Shown here in pieces: positions 8,184 through 14,507 of a stretch of 16,284 nt of DNA; the first letter of the stretch is position 1; each line of letters opens with the position of its first letter. Under the pieces are notes generated by a model. That model worked only from the letters and a program-made list of their open reading frames with translations. It was not told the origin of the DNA and made no database searches. This stretch comes from Clostridia bacterium. Its GTDB lineage: Bacteria > Bacillota > Clostridia > Oscillospirales > CAG-272. Location of the stretch: positions 1 to 16,284 of the forward strand of contig JAFQUL010000231.1 of assembly GCA_017408535.1 (NCBI GenBank), written 5' to 3'. The position numbers and the translations under genes were made by a program.

Positions 8184-8212
8184 AGTATATAATAATTAAT
8201 GTAAAAAGTCAA
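8184..8212 (-). promoter_or_regulatory. Sigma-A promoter of the DUF512-der-plsY operon
   Basis: Read on the minus strand, a -35 box TTGACT (8207-8212) is separated by exactly 17 nt from a -10 box TATACT (8184-8189). Transcription should start near 8177, leaving a leader of about 57 nt before the ATG at 8120. The -35 box sits between this gene and the terminator hairpin of rpmF. Confidence 0.8.
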
Positions 8213-8239
8213 TAGAACAAGGGACTTAAAGCCCCTAAA

Positions 8240-8271
8240 AACGGAAACGGCGGAGCAATAGTGCTCCGCCG
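8240..8271 (-). terminator. Terminator hairpin after rpmF
   Basis: A perfect 10-bp GC-rich stem (8248-8257 with 8262-8271; arm CGGCGGAGCA) closes a 4-nt loop. On the minus strand it is followed by TTTCCGTTTTTA, an interrupted U-tract. It lies about 30 nt past the rpmF stop and should end that operon, insulating the next promoter. The broken U-tract makes its efficiency uncertain. Confidence 0.65.
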
Positions 8272-8299
8272 CGAATTTTCCGATAACACAGTAAATAAT

Positions 8300-8491
8300 T
8301 TACGCGTCTTTCTTCTCGGTTTTGATGATCTCTTTTCCGTCGTAAGTGCCGCATGCTCTGCAAACACGGTGAGCAAGATTGTACTCTCCGCACTTGGGGC
8401 ACTTGTGCATAGAAGGAAGATCGAGCTTCCATACGTTAGAACGTCTCTTATCTCTGCGAGCTTTGGATACCTTTCTCTTCGGTACTGCCAT
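8300..8491 (-). CDS. rpmF: 50S ribosomal protein L32, zinc-binding form
   Basis: 63 residues, normal for bacterial L32. The N-terminus MAVPKRKVSKARRDKRR is the family signature. Four cysteines (C31, C34, C44, C47) form the CX2C...CX2C zinc ribbon, so this is the zinc-containing (C+) version rather than the cysteine-free one made under zinc starvation. The start has a strong AAGGAGG site. It follows the DUF177/YceD-like gene, the usual bacterial pairing, but has its own promoter in the gap and a hairpin terminator behind it. Confidence 0.97.
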   Translation of the reverse strand: MAVPKRKVSKARRDKRRSNVWKLDLPSMHKCPKCGEYNLAHRVCRACGTYDGKEIIKTEKKDA

Positions 8492-8570
8492 GGTCTACAC
8501 CTCCTTAAAAACTGCGGTGATATTAGTACCCGATCGGATTGTCCGTCGGAAATTTTGCCTGATAAACAGT

Positions 8571-8599
8571 ATTATACACTATATTTTTTTATTTTTCAA
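8571..8599 (-). promoter_or_regulatory. Internal sigma-A promoter for rpmF
   Basis: On the minus strand, TTGAAA (8594-8599) and TATAAT (8571-8576) are 17 nt apart, close to consensus. The -35 box overlaps the last codons of the YceD-like gene, whose stop is at 8589-8591. Transcription should start near 8564 and leave a leader of about 73 nt before rpmF. This would let L32 be made in large excess over the genes upstream. Confidence 0.75.
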
Positions 8600-9101
8600 G
8601 TAGTTGAGCTAAAATTTTTAATCTTGGATCAATTTCTTTTTCGGGACAGCCGCATTTTCCTTCTTTTTTCGGCTTTCCGCACTTGGGACAGAGGCCGGGA
8701 CAGTCCTCGTCGCACAGAAGCTTTGAGGGGAAGGACAGGAGAAGCTCCTCGCATATCTCCCCGTCAATGTCTATCTTGCCCTCTTCTGCGATGATGTAGT
8801 CCTCTTCATCGCCCGTAAGAGTGCCTGCGGCGGCAACAGTACGGGTAAGCTCAAGAGAAAAGCTGCCCTTTACCGGATCAAGGCATCTTGCACACTCACC
8901 CTCATAGTCAAAGCTTGCGGCAGCGGTGAGGGTAACACATCCGCCGTTATTCTTGATATTGCCGGATACAGTAACGGGTGACGTGACAGCCGCGCCGAAA
9001 AGATTCTCGGAGAGCACGGCGGCATCCTCTTTTTCGATCTTATAATCTACATCCTGGGATAATTTTTCTCCTGTGAGAACTGAAGAAATATCAATTATCA
9101 T
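8589..9101 (-). CDS. DUF177 (YceD-like) protein
   Basis: 170 residues, normal length for the family. The cysteine pattern is diagnostic: CARC at 70-73, then near the C-terminus CDEDCPGLCPKCGKP...CGCPEKEIDPRLKILAQLL, a probable zinc site followed by the conserved family tail. YceD/DUF177 proteins are encoded next to rpmF in most bacteria, and the E. coli and plant members are linked to 23S rRNA accumulation or processing. The start has AAGGAA 6 nt before ATG. It follows the DUF4097 gene after 19 nt and probably shares its transcript. Confidence 0.92.
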   Translation of the reverse strand: MIIDISSVLTGEKLSQDVDYKIEKEDAAVLSENLFGAAVTSPVTVSGNIKNNGGCVTLTAAASFDYEGECARCLDPVKGSFSLELTRTVAAAGTLTGDEEDYIIAEEGKIDIDGEICEELLLSFPSKLLCDEDCPGLCPKCGKPKKEGKCGCPEKEIDPRLKILAQLLEK

Positions 9102-9120
9102 TTTTTGTTCCTTATAAAAA

Positions 9121-10020
9121 TTATTCTATGGTAATATTACCGGTGTTAACGCTGACCTCGAGATTTATGTCTGCGGAATTCTCTACGGGATCGTTGTAGC
9201 CCATCTCGTAGATGCTGCCGTATACCGAAACGGTACCCTTAACCGAATTGAGCTTAGCCTTGTATTCGGTAATGGGACGGGTGAGAGCAAGGGAAATATT
9301 ACCCGCATCGGTATTCGCAAATACAGTGGATGTGACTGACAGGTTAGCGGCAGAGACACTGCCGTTGTGGAGCTTTGCCTTAAAGTTATCACAGGCTATA
9401 TCCTTGAGGGTAATGTCGGCATTGTCGCCGTTGAACTCAAAGAGACCGACAGAGGAAAGAGAGGATATCTCCACCTTACCGTCAGATGCGGTCACGCTGT
9501 AGTCGCAGGCATCGGATATAGCGGAGAGGGAAATGTCGCCGGCTGTGGCGGAGAGTACTACCGACTGGATAGCGCTGTCACTGCCGATATAGACGTTTAC
9601 CTTCTTTTCCTTTGTTGTATCGGTAATACCTCTGAGATAGTGGCGCAGACCGTCAAAGTAGAAATTATTCGTGCCGAACTGAAGAAGATTTGACAGATTG
9701 GTGTTGTTGGTGAGGGAAACGATGCGGTTGGTATAGCTGAAGGTGTAGGTGCCGTCAGCAAAGTTGATAAGCTCGATATAGGAGTTGCCCTGTACCTTAA
9801 TAACGTTTATATCGGCATCAAGGGTCTCAATAGCCAGCTTTCTGATATTATTCTCTGTGAAATCGTAGGTGAATACCATATCACCCGCTTCGTTTTCCTT
9901 TGAGTAATAGATGTCGGTACCGCTTGCCTCGGCTGCAGCGGAGGCGGCAGAGCAGATAAACATGCCAAGCAGCATTATCAGTACCGAAACGGCGATATAT
10001 ATGACGGTTGAAGGCTTCAT
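9121..10020 (-). CDS. Membrane-anchored DUF4097-type beta-repeat protein
   Basis: 299 residues. One hydrophobic segment (about 7-28, VIYIAVSVLIMLLGMFICSA) serves as signal anchor. The rest is predicted extracytoplasmic and consists of short alternating strands such as GDISLSAIS, GKVEISSLS, ADITLKDIA, GSVSAANLS, GNISLALTR and GTVSVYGSI. This repeating G-x-[IV]-x-[LI] ladder is characteristic of DUF4097 proteins, which resemble a one-sided beta-helix. The final GNITIE closes it. No catalytic motif is visible. Such proteins usually sit beside a DUF1700-type membrane protein, and sometimes a PadR regulator, in Firmicutes and may sense or respond to the envelope, but the role is not established. 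Its ATG overlaps the stop of the membrane protein upstream as ATGA, with AAAGGAG inside that gene. Confidence 0.83.
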   Translation of the reverse strand: MKPSTVIYIAVSVLIMLLGMFICSAASAAAEASGTDIYYSKENEAGDMVFTYDFTENNIRKLAIETLDADINVIKVQGNSYIELINFADGTYTFSYTNRIVSLTNNTNLSNLLQFGTNNFYFDGLRHYLRGITDTTKEKKVNVYIGSDSAIQSVVLSATAGDISLSAISDACDYSVTASDGKVEISSLSSVGLFEFNGDNADITLKDIACDNFKAKLHNGSVSAANLSVTSTVFANTDAGNISLALTRPITEYKAKLNSVKGTVSVYGSIYEMGYNDPVENSADINLEVSVNTGNITIE

Positions 10021-10787
10021 TTCTCTGAGAACACTCCTTTCGCCGTTTTTACCTGGTTAGAAACCTTAAAGAAGAATACCTTGAGCATACTCCATACCTG
10101 GCGGATGCCAACGGGGGCAAATCTTACCGCGCAGTTATAGAAGGTAACGCCTGCAAATACAGTCATACCGAGGGCGGTGACTGCAATACCTATCTCATAC
10201 CAGCCGATGGCAGGTGCACCGGTGAATATCTTTACCACACCGTAGATAAGGCCAACGAGAGTGATGACCGTTCCGCCGAGAGCCACAAGGCAGGTAAGGG
10301 CAAAGAAGCCCACAGCCATCAGGACTATAGCGGCAAACAGCGCACCGAATACCGCAAAGCAGGTGAGTAAAAGAATAGCGGTAAGAGGTATAAGCAGTAT
10401 AAGGAGAAGCTTACTTGCGGGATTGCGGTCAAAGCTTCTCTTAAGCTTGTGGCATATCGCACCAACGTAGTCTGTCTTTTCGTTATAGTGGCGCTCTTTG
10501 CCGCCGGAGGATTTCTTTTCTTCCGCCTCAGGCTGAGCGATTATACCGGTATACTTGCCGCTATCAACACCGGCGGGGGTGTTTGAGCGGACTATAATCT
10601 TAGCGTAGACTCTCTCGGCAAACTGCCTTACGTCATCCTCGCTTGCATTTGTAACGAAAGTTCCGAAGCGGGGGTCATCTCTGAATTTATACCTAAGAGC
10701 GGAGATCTCCTCGCGCACCTTGTATTCGCTGAGTCCAAGATCCATCAGTCTGTCTCCGAGCATGGAAAAAAACACGCGGTTATCCAA
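10017..10787 (-). CDS. Multi-pass membrane protein, DUF1700-like partner of the DUF4097 protein
   Basis: About 256 residues if started at the TTG at 10787. The soluble N-terminal part (about 1-65, MLGDRLMDLGLSEYKVREEISALRYKF) is helical and resembles the HAAS-type domain at the front of DUF1700 proteins, with weak similarity. A polar linker (65-120) follows, then about four membrane segments (roughly 125-148, 149-167, 168-187 and 196-220), rich in Ala, Val, Leu and Gly. The frame can be extended to an ATG at 10907, but that would run through the promoter and ribosome binding site. The TTG is preferred because GGAGG lies about 12 nt before it. An ATG at 10763 is the alternative. It overlaps the next gene by 4 nt (ATGA), implying co-translation. 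Function is inferred only from this pairing. Confidence 0.72.
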   Translation of the reverse strand: MDNRVFFSMLGDRLMDLGLSEYKVREEISALRYKFRDDPRFGTFVTNASEDDVRQFAERVYAKIIVRSNTPAGVDSGKYTGIIAQPEAEEKKSSGGKERHYNEKTDYVGAICHKLKRSFDRNPASKLLLILLIPLTAILLLTCFAVFGALFAAIVLMAVGFFALTCLVALGGTVITLVGLIYGVVKIFTGAPAIGWYEIGIAVTALGMTVFAGVTFYNCAVRFAPVGIRQVWSMLKVFFFKVSNQVKTAKGVFSEK

Positions 10788-10818
10788 GGGTAATATACAC
10801 CTCCGTTTAAGAAATTGA

Positions 10819-10847
10819 TTGCAAAAATATATTTTATGTGATACAAT
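10819..10847 (+). promoter_or_regulatory. Promoter of trmB
   Basis: TTGCAA (10819-10824) and TACAAT (10842-10847) are 17 nt apart. Transcription should begin near 10854, about 60 nt before the ATG. It shares its DNA with the divergent promoter on the minus strand, so the two polymerases may compete. Confidence 0.65.
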
Positions 10848-10859
10848 ATAGACCGTAAA
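10831..10859 (-). promoter_or_regulatory. Candidate promoter for the membrane-protein/DUF4097/YceD operon
   Basis: On the minus strand, TTTACG (10854-10859) and TAAAAT (10831-10836) are separated by 17 nt, some 45 nt upstream of the TTG start. Both boxes deviate from consensus. The site overlaps the trmB promoter on the other strand. Confidence 0.5.
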
Positions 10860-10915
10860 CACAAAATAATGCATTCCATTTATATATTGTAGCAGAATAA
10901 GGAGCAAATTGCAAT

Positions 10916-11581
10916 ATGCGAGTACGAAAAAAAAAGCACACAGACAGCCGTATTGAGGCTCAGAGCAGATTTCTTGCCCCTGCGGCAGAGAAAATAAAAG
11001 AAGATATAAACGCTCCCTTCGGCCGCAAGGCTCCTGTCAGACTTGAGATCGGCTGCGGAAAGGGCGGCTTTATAGTCGGTGAGTCACAGCGTCTGCCCGG
11101 CTCTGATTTCTATGCCCTTGAGCTTATTTCCGACGTTATTGTAACTGCACTTGAAAAGTATGCGTCGGAGGAAAGAGAAAATGATAACGTACGCTTTATA
11201 ATAGCCAATGCCAAGGAGCTCCGTGAGTATTTCCCCGAGAAGTCTCTCAGTGCCATTTACGTTAATTTCTGCGATCCCTGGCCCAAGGCGGGACACGCAA
11301 AGAGAAGGCTGGTCCATCGTGACTTTATAAAGATGTATTCCGAGCTTCTCACAGATGACGGCGTTCTCCGCTTCAAGACGGATAACGCACCGCTTTTCGA
11401 GTTTGCTCTTGAGGAGCTTGAGGCTATGGGGAAGACTCCTTCCTTCGTTACCCGCGACCTCCATTCCACCGAAATGCAGAAGGACAACGTAATGACCGAG
11501 TACGAGCAGAAATTCTCCTCTCAGGGGGTAAAGATCTGTATGCTCGAGGTCGCGCTTAACAGCTCTGCGGTTAAAGAATAA
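10916..11581 (+). CDS. trmB: tRNA (guanine-N7-)-methyltransferase TrmB
   Basis: 221 residues, usual family length. It makes 7-methylguanosine at position 46 in the variable loop of tRNAs with S-adenosylmethionine. Visible motifs are the SAM loop LEIGCGKGGF (43-52), the acidic residue of FYALEL (E69), the family signature VNFCDPWPKAGHAKRRLVH (116-134) and LRFKTDN (151-157). The position usually occupied by Ser in NFSDPWPK is Cys here. The N-terminus is strongly basic (MRVRKKKH). The ATG is preceded by AAGGAG at 11 nt, slightly long. It is the only plus-strand gene in the window, transcribed alone between its own promoter and terminator. Confidence 0.96.
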   Translation: MRVRKKKHTDSRIEAQSRFLAPAAEKIKEDINAPFGRKAPVRLEIGCGKGGFIVGESQRLPGSDFYALELISDVIVTALEKYASEERENDNVRFIIANAKELREYFPEKSLSAIYVNFCDPWPKAGHAKRRLVHRDFIKMYSELLTDDGVLRFKTDNAPLFEFALEELEAMGKTPSFVTRDLHSTEMQKDNVMTEYEQKFSSQGVKICMLEVALNSSAVKE

Positions 11582-11656
11582 AGAGATCATAAAAAAGGAG
11601 CTGCAAAAAACTCAATGCCCTTAAACACGCAAAAAATAAACTAAATAAAAAAAGAT

Positions 11657-11705
11657 TGCGGAAGAAGTAAAAAAATTCAAACTACTTCCGCATTTTTAGT
11701 TTTTG
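11657..11705 (+). terminator. Intrinsic terminator of trmB
   Basis: A 12-bp stem with one mismatch (TGCGGAAGAAGT 11657-11668, ACTACTTCCGCA 11681-11692) is followed by TTTTTAGTTTTTG. It lies 75 nt after the trmB stop. The 75 nt before it are A-rich with no further structure or reading frame I can support. Confidence 0.85.
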
Positions 11706-11760
11706 TTATCTGATCAAATATGTATATAAATGATTTGTCGAGTTATTTTGGAATATGAAG

Positions 11761-11902
11761 ACCTTGCCTCCCTCTGACGAGGGAGGTGGATTTTTGCAAA
11801 GCAAAAAGACGGAGGGAGAGAGTAAAAAAGCATTAAATTAAAGTTTTTTCTCTCCCTCAGTCACCTTACGGTGACAGCTCCCTCGTCAGAGGGAGCCAAG
11901 GT
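11761..11902. repeat. 142-bp fold-back (MITE-like) repeat element
   Basis: The ends are inverted repeats of 25 bp with a single mismatch (11761-11785 and 11878-11902), beginning ACCTTG and ending CAAGGT. Each arm contains its own hairpin built on CTCCCTC/GAGGGAG. Further in, a second inverted pair, GAGGGAGAGA (11812-11821) with TCTCTCCCTC (11849-11858), continues the fold. The left arm additionally holds a small TTTTTGC...GCAAAAA hairpin (11791-11807), and the right arm the GTCACC-TTAC-GGTGAC hairpin (11860-11875). The core (about 11822-11848) is A/T-rich and has no coding capacity. No clear target-site duplication is visible. From memory, repeats built on GCTCCCTC-TGAC-GAGGGAGC are very common in genomes of gut Clostridia. 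Together with the trmB terminator and flanks this accounts for the 380-nt gap between trmB and the glycosidase. Confidence 0.85.
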
Positions 11903-11962
11903 TTGTGCTATCAATTAACTCACAAGTAAAAGGATAATCTGTTTTTTTTACAGCCCCTTTTT

Positions 11963-13486
11963 TTAATTCTTTGCAGATGCGCGAATAATCTTGGATTTGT
12001 TTCTATAGCGAATTTCTATCTCGATGGGCTTCTCGCACAGTGCGGTAATGATGGGTTCATCGTTTTCCGATGCTCTTTCCTCACAAATGAGATCTACCGA
12101 AAGATCGTTAAACGGATAATTCTTAATACCGTGCTTCTCCAGCAAACGGACGTCCCACACTATCTTCTCTTCGCTTACGTAAGAACGAATTCCGAAAACG
12201 TACTCAAACAATATGCTTATCGGGAAAAGTCCTGACCATCCGACGAAATCTTTTTCTGCCGGGTTGCCTCTGTCAGGTCTTTCCGGTGCGTAGTTTTCAT
12301 AAAGAGTCCCATCCTTTTTGAATACAGCCACTACGTTTTCAAGGCAATTTTTTGCGATATCGTGCGCGAGATCGTTATATCCGTTTTTCTCAAGTCCCTT
12401 GAGCACCATATAATTTGTAGGTGCCCATACGCCGCCGCGCCAATATCCTCCGTCGTCTTGGTATTCGGGGTGATCTGCCGCAAGTGATGGTACACGGCAC
12501 GGACGCTTGAACTCCTTCTCATTGTCCAGGTGAGAGACAAATCTATCGAGTTTTTCTTTGGGTATGATGTCCGCAAGAAGTGCCCAATATGCTCCTATCG
12601 ATTTTACTCTGTTGAGCTCGCCCGTTTTCAGAAGATCATAGTAAAAAGCATCCTCGTCGTGCCAAAGCTTTTCGTTTATCAGGGAGGAGAGATTTTCGAT
12701 CTCTTTTTTGAGAATGGATACCTCTTCATCGTCCGCACGACCGATTATATCTGCGATCTTTACCAGTATCTTTGCGGAAAGAACCTGCTGAATGCATGCA
12801 TCTATCCAAACCATATGACCGTGGGAAAAGGAAACGTGGTAACCCTTTTCCAGGCGAGGCTGGTTATCCATTCCGCATCCCCATCCGGTTGACCAGTACG
12901 TGCCGTCACGCCATGTCCTATGCTCCTTGAGCCACAGATGATATGCAAGAAGCGGATCGAAGATCATTTCAAGTCGGCGTATGTCTCCTGTTTGGCAATA
13001 ATACTCCCACTCTGACCAGCCGAGAACATTCGGTCCGGTTGAGGAAGGATCATGTCTTGAAAATTGTTCTCCCGGCTCATGCTCGCACAATTCACGGCAG
13101 ATAAAGCCGTCCATATGCTGATGTGAATAAAAATTATCGAGGGTTTTTTGAAAATTGAATGCGCGGGATCCATATTTTCCAAACATGACTATAAAGGAGG
13201 AATCCCACATGAAAAGGTATCCGTTAAACGCTGTGTCTATAAAATTTGAAACAAATTTAGAGTCAGCATTTGACGGCCTTAGATTAGCGAATGCTGTACG
13301 CCATGCAAAGTCATGGCAATCGATGGTATCATCATGACCGTCCCAAATAGGCATAGGGAGTAAATGAGATACTTCTTCGTATTTCGGAAGAGCCGCGTTT
13401 TCTGCAGGCATATTAATAAATTTGTTTTTCTCGGCGATAGGAGATACGTTATAAGTTATATCCTGATTTATTTGGAAATTTGCCAT
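11963..13486 (-). CDS. GH63-like (MGH1-type) cytosolic glycoside hydrolase
   Basis: 507 residues, no signal peptide, so it acts inside the cell. It matches the (alpha/alpha)6-barrel enzymes of the GH63/mannosylglycerate hydrolase group: FMWDSSF (92-98) near the substrate pocket, TGWGCGMDNQPR (200-211) with probable general acid D207, GGYWRGGVWAPTNYMVLKGL (346-365), which resembles the W-R-G-P-x-W block of trehalases and GH63, YENY with candidate base E397, and GWSGLFPI (416-423). The enzyme should invert the configuration while cleaving an alpha-glucoside or a glycosyl-glycerate; which one cannot be read off. The start is fixed by AAGGAG 7 nt before the ATG. It is a single-gene unit with its own promoter. 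Base use is more A/T-rich than the sigF operon next door, which suggests acquisition. It has no linked transporter or regulator. Confidence 0.87.
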   Translation of the reverse strand: MANFQINQDITYNVSPIAEKNKFINMPAENAALPKYEEVSHLLPMPIWDGHDDTIDCHDFAWRTAFANLRPSNADSKFVSNFIDTAFNGYLFMWDSSFIVMFGKYGSRAFNFQKTLDNFYSHQHMDGFICRELCEHEPGEQFSRHDPSSTGPNVLGWSEWEYYCQTGDIRRLEMIFDPLLAYHLWLKEHRTWRDGTYWSTGWGCGMDNQPRLEKGYHVSFSHGHMVWIDACIQQVLSAKILVKIADIIGRADDEEVSILKKEIENLSSLINEKLWHDEDAFYYDLLKTGELNRVKSIGAYWALLADIIPKEKLDRFVSHLDNEKEFKRPCRVPSLAADHPEYQDDGGYWRGGVWAPTNYMVLKGLEKNGYNDLAHDIAKNCLENVVAVFKKDGTLYENYAPERPDRGNPAEKDFVGWSGLFPISILFEYVFGIRSYVSEEKIVWDVRLLEKHGIKNYPFNDLSVDLICEERASENDEPIITALCEKPIEIEIRYRNKSKIIRASAKN

Positions 13487-13512
13487 AATCTTGCTCCTTC
13501 ACGTTTTTTTAC

Positions 13513-13541
13513 ATTATAGCATTAACCCTATTACTTTTCAA
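13513..13541 (-). promoter_or_regulatory. Promoter of the GH63-like gene
   Basis: On the minus strand, TTGAAA (13536-13541) and TATAAT (13513-13518) are separated by 17 nt, essentially consensus for sigma-A. Transcription should begin near 13506, about 20 nt before the ATG. The -35 box lies in one arm of the dyad at 13535-13577. Confidence 0.8.
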
Positions 13542-13577
13542 CCGGCAAAAATAAAAATTCTTTTTGCCGGCTGAAAA
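13535..13577. promoter_or_regulatory. Long dyad over the glycosidase promoter, possible operator
   Basis: Two 17-nt arms (13535-13551 and 13561-13577) pair at 16 positions around a 9-nt spacer; the core is CCGGCAAAAA with TTTTTGCCGG. One arm contains the -35 box. Neither strand shows a U-tract directly after the stem, so a terminator role is less likely than a repressor or activator site, but a bidirectional terminator cannot be excluded. Confidence 0.6.
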
Positions 13578-13617
13578 TCAAAAATATTTTTCGCTATTCA
13601 CGGTTACCTGTTACTTC

Positions 13618-13639
13618 AAAAAACGGAAGCTTCTGCTCC
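13618..13639 (-). terminator. Probable terminator of the spoIIA operon
   Basis: On the minus strand the sequence GGAGCAGAAGCTTCC (13639 down to 13625) forms a short stem with one bulge, followed by GTTTTTT. It lies about 115 nt after the sigF stop. The 110 nt between (13640-13752) hold no gene and no other strong structure. The stem is short, so confidence is moderate. Confidence 0.45.
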
Positions 13640-13752
13640 TTTACGCAACGGAGGATTATTATCGCCTGCGGTCACACCCCAAAGGTACAACAACAAACTA
13701 TCCCTTTATGATGCATTGAGTTAGATAGTTATAAAATAAGTCATTAGATATA

Positions 13753-14502
13753 TCATTCCGCATCACCGAGTATGCTTTTAAGCTCGCTCAGTATCTTCTT
13801 TTCTTCTCTTGATACCTTTACCTGGGTCAGTCCCAGAGCATCGGCTGTCTCCTTTTGCGTCAGATCGGAAAAATATCTGAGTGTGATAATACTGCGTTTT
13901 AGGGGCGGCAGATTTCTCAGGGCCTCTGAGAGAGCTATATGCTCGGTTATTCGGTCAAGCTCCTCCGTGCCCGCAGACACCGTGTCCCCCACCGTCAGCT
14001 CTCCCGTGCCGTCTGATGCGACCGGGTCTGACAGCGATCTTATGGGGGAGGATGCTTCAAGAGCGTCTGCGGCCTCTTCTATCTCCACCCCTGCGGCCTC
14101 GGCAAGCTCGGACAGCTTCGGCTCGTGTCCGTGGACGCGGATATATTCCTCTCTCTCGCGGTACAGCTTTGCCCCCAGCTGCTTTCGTGCACGTCCCACC
14201 TTTATCATTCCGTCATCTCTGAGAAACCGTTTTATCTCTCCGATGATAAGCGGTACTGCGTAGGTGGAGAAGACCACCCCGCGTGAGGTGTCAAAGCTCC
14301 TTGCGGCTCTGAGAAGTCCCAGGGTGCCTATCTGAAGAAGATCCTCGTCCTCGCACCCCCGTCCTCTGAATCGAAATGCAATACTGCGGACAAGACCGAG
14401 ATTTTCGCTGATGATAAGCGCCTCTGCCTCTCTGTCTCCGCTTCTTGCCCGAATCAGCAGAGCCTCATTTGACTGCCCTCGGGTCTCTTTAAGGCTTTCC
14501 AT
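13753..14502 (-). CDS. sigF: RNA polymerase sigma factor SigF (forespore)
   Basis: 249 residues. Region 2 (about 30-105) includes DEDLLQIGTLGLLRAARSFD (52-71), the core-binding helix, and the -10-reading segment FSTYAVPLIIGEIKRFLRDD. Region 3 lies about 108-150. Region 4 (about 190-245) has LPPLKRSIITLRYFSDLTQKETADALGLTQVKVSREEKKIL, the -35-reading helix-turn-helix. Family and context (directly after spoIIAA and spoIIAB) separate it from the close paralogue SigG. In sporulation it is held inactive by SpoIIAB and released only in the forespore. The segment TQVKVSREEKK differs slightly from the common SQVQVSRLEKK. It starts 5 nt after the spoIIAB stop. Of two ATGs in TAAATGAGATGG, the second is in frame. 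Confidence 0.95.
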   Translation of the reverse strand: MESLKETRGQSNEALLIRARSGDREAEALIISENLGLVRSIAFRFRGRGCEDEDLLQIGTLGLLRAARSFDTSRGVVFSTYAVPLIIGEIKRFLRDDGMIKVGRARKQLGAKLYREREEYIRVHGHEPKLSELAEAAGVEIEEAADALEASSPIRSLSDPVASDGTGELTVGDTVSAGTEELDRITEHIALSEALRNLPPLKRSIITLRYFSDLTQKETADALGLTQVKVSREEKKILSELKSILGDAE

Positions 14503-14507
14503 CTCAT

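Noticed and set aside
10788..10907. Extension of the membrane-protein gene to the ATG at 10907
   Set aside because: The extra 40 residues would be translated through the promoter boxes and the ribosome binding site; the sequence there is A/T-rich intergenic DNA.
11084..11590. Open minus-strand frame of 168 codons opposite trmB
   Set aside because: trmB on the other strand has all family motifs, a promoter and a terminator; the antisense frame has no ribosome binding site or motif.
11761..11902. CRISPR array
   Set aside because: The repeated CTCCCTC units are inverted, not direct, and there are no regularly spaced spacers.
11939..11953. CTGT...ACAG pair with T-run after the glycosidase gene
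   Set aside because: Only 4 bp of stem; too weak to call a terminator, although the nearby fold-back repeat may serve.
13696..13730. AACTATC...GATAGTT inverted pair downstream of sigF
   Set aside because: 7 bp with a 21-nt loop in A/T-rich DNA, easily due to chance and without a U-tract.
13772..14263. Open plus-strand frame of 163 codons opposite sigF
   Set aside because: Serine-rich, low-complexity translation typical of an antisense shadow of a GC-richer gene; sigF is certain.
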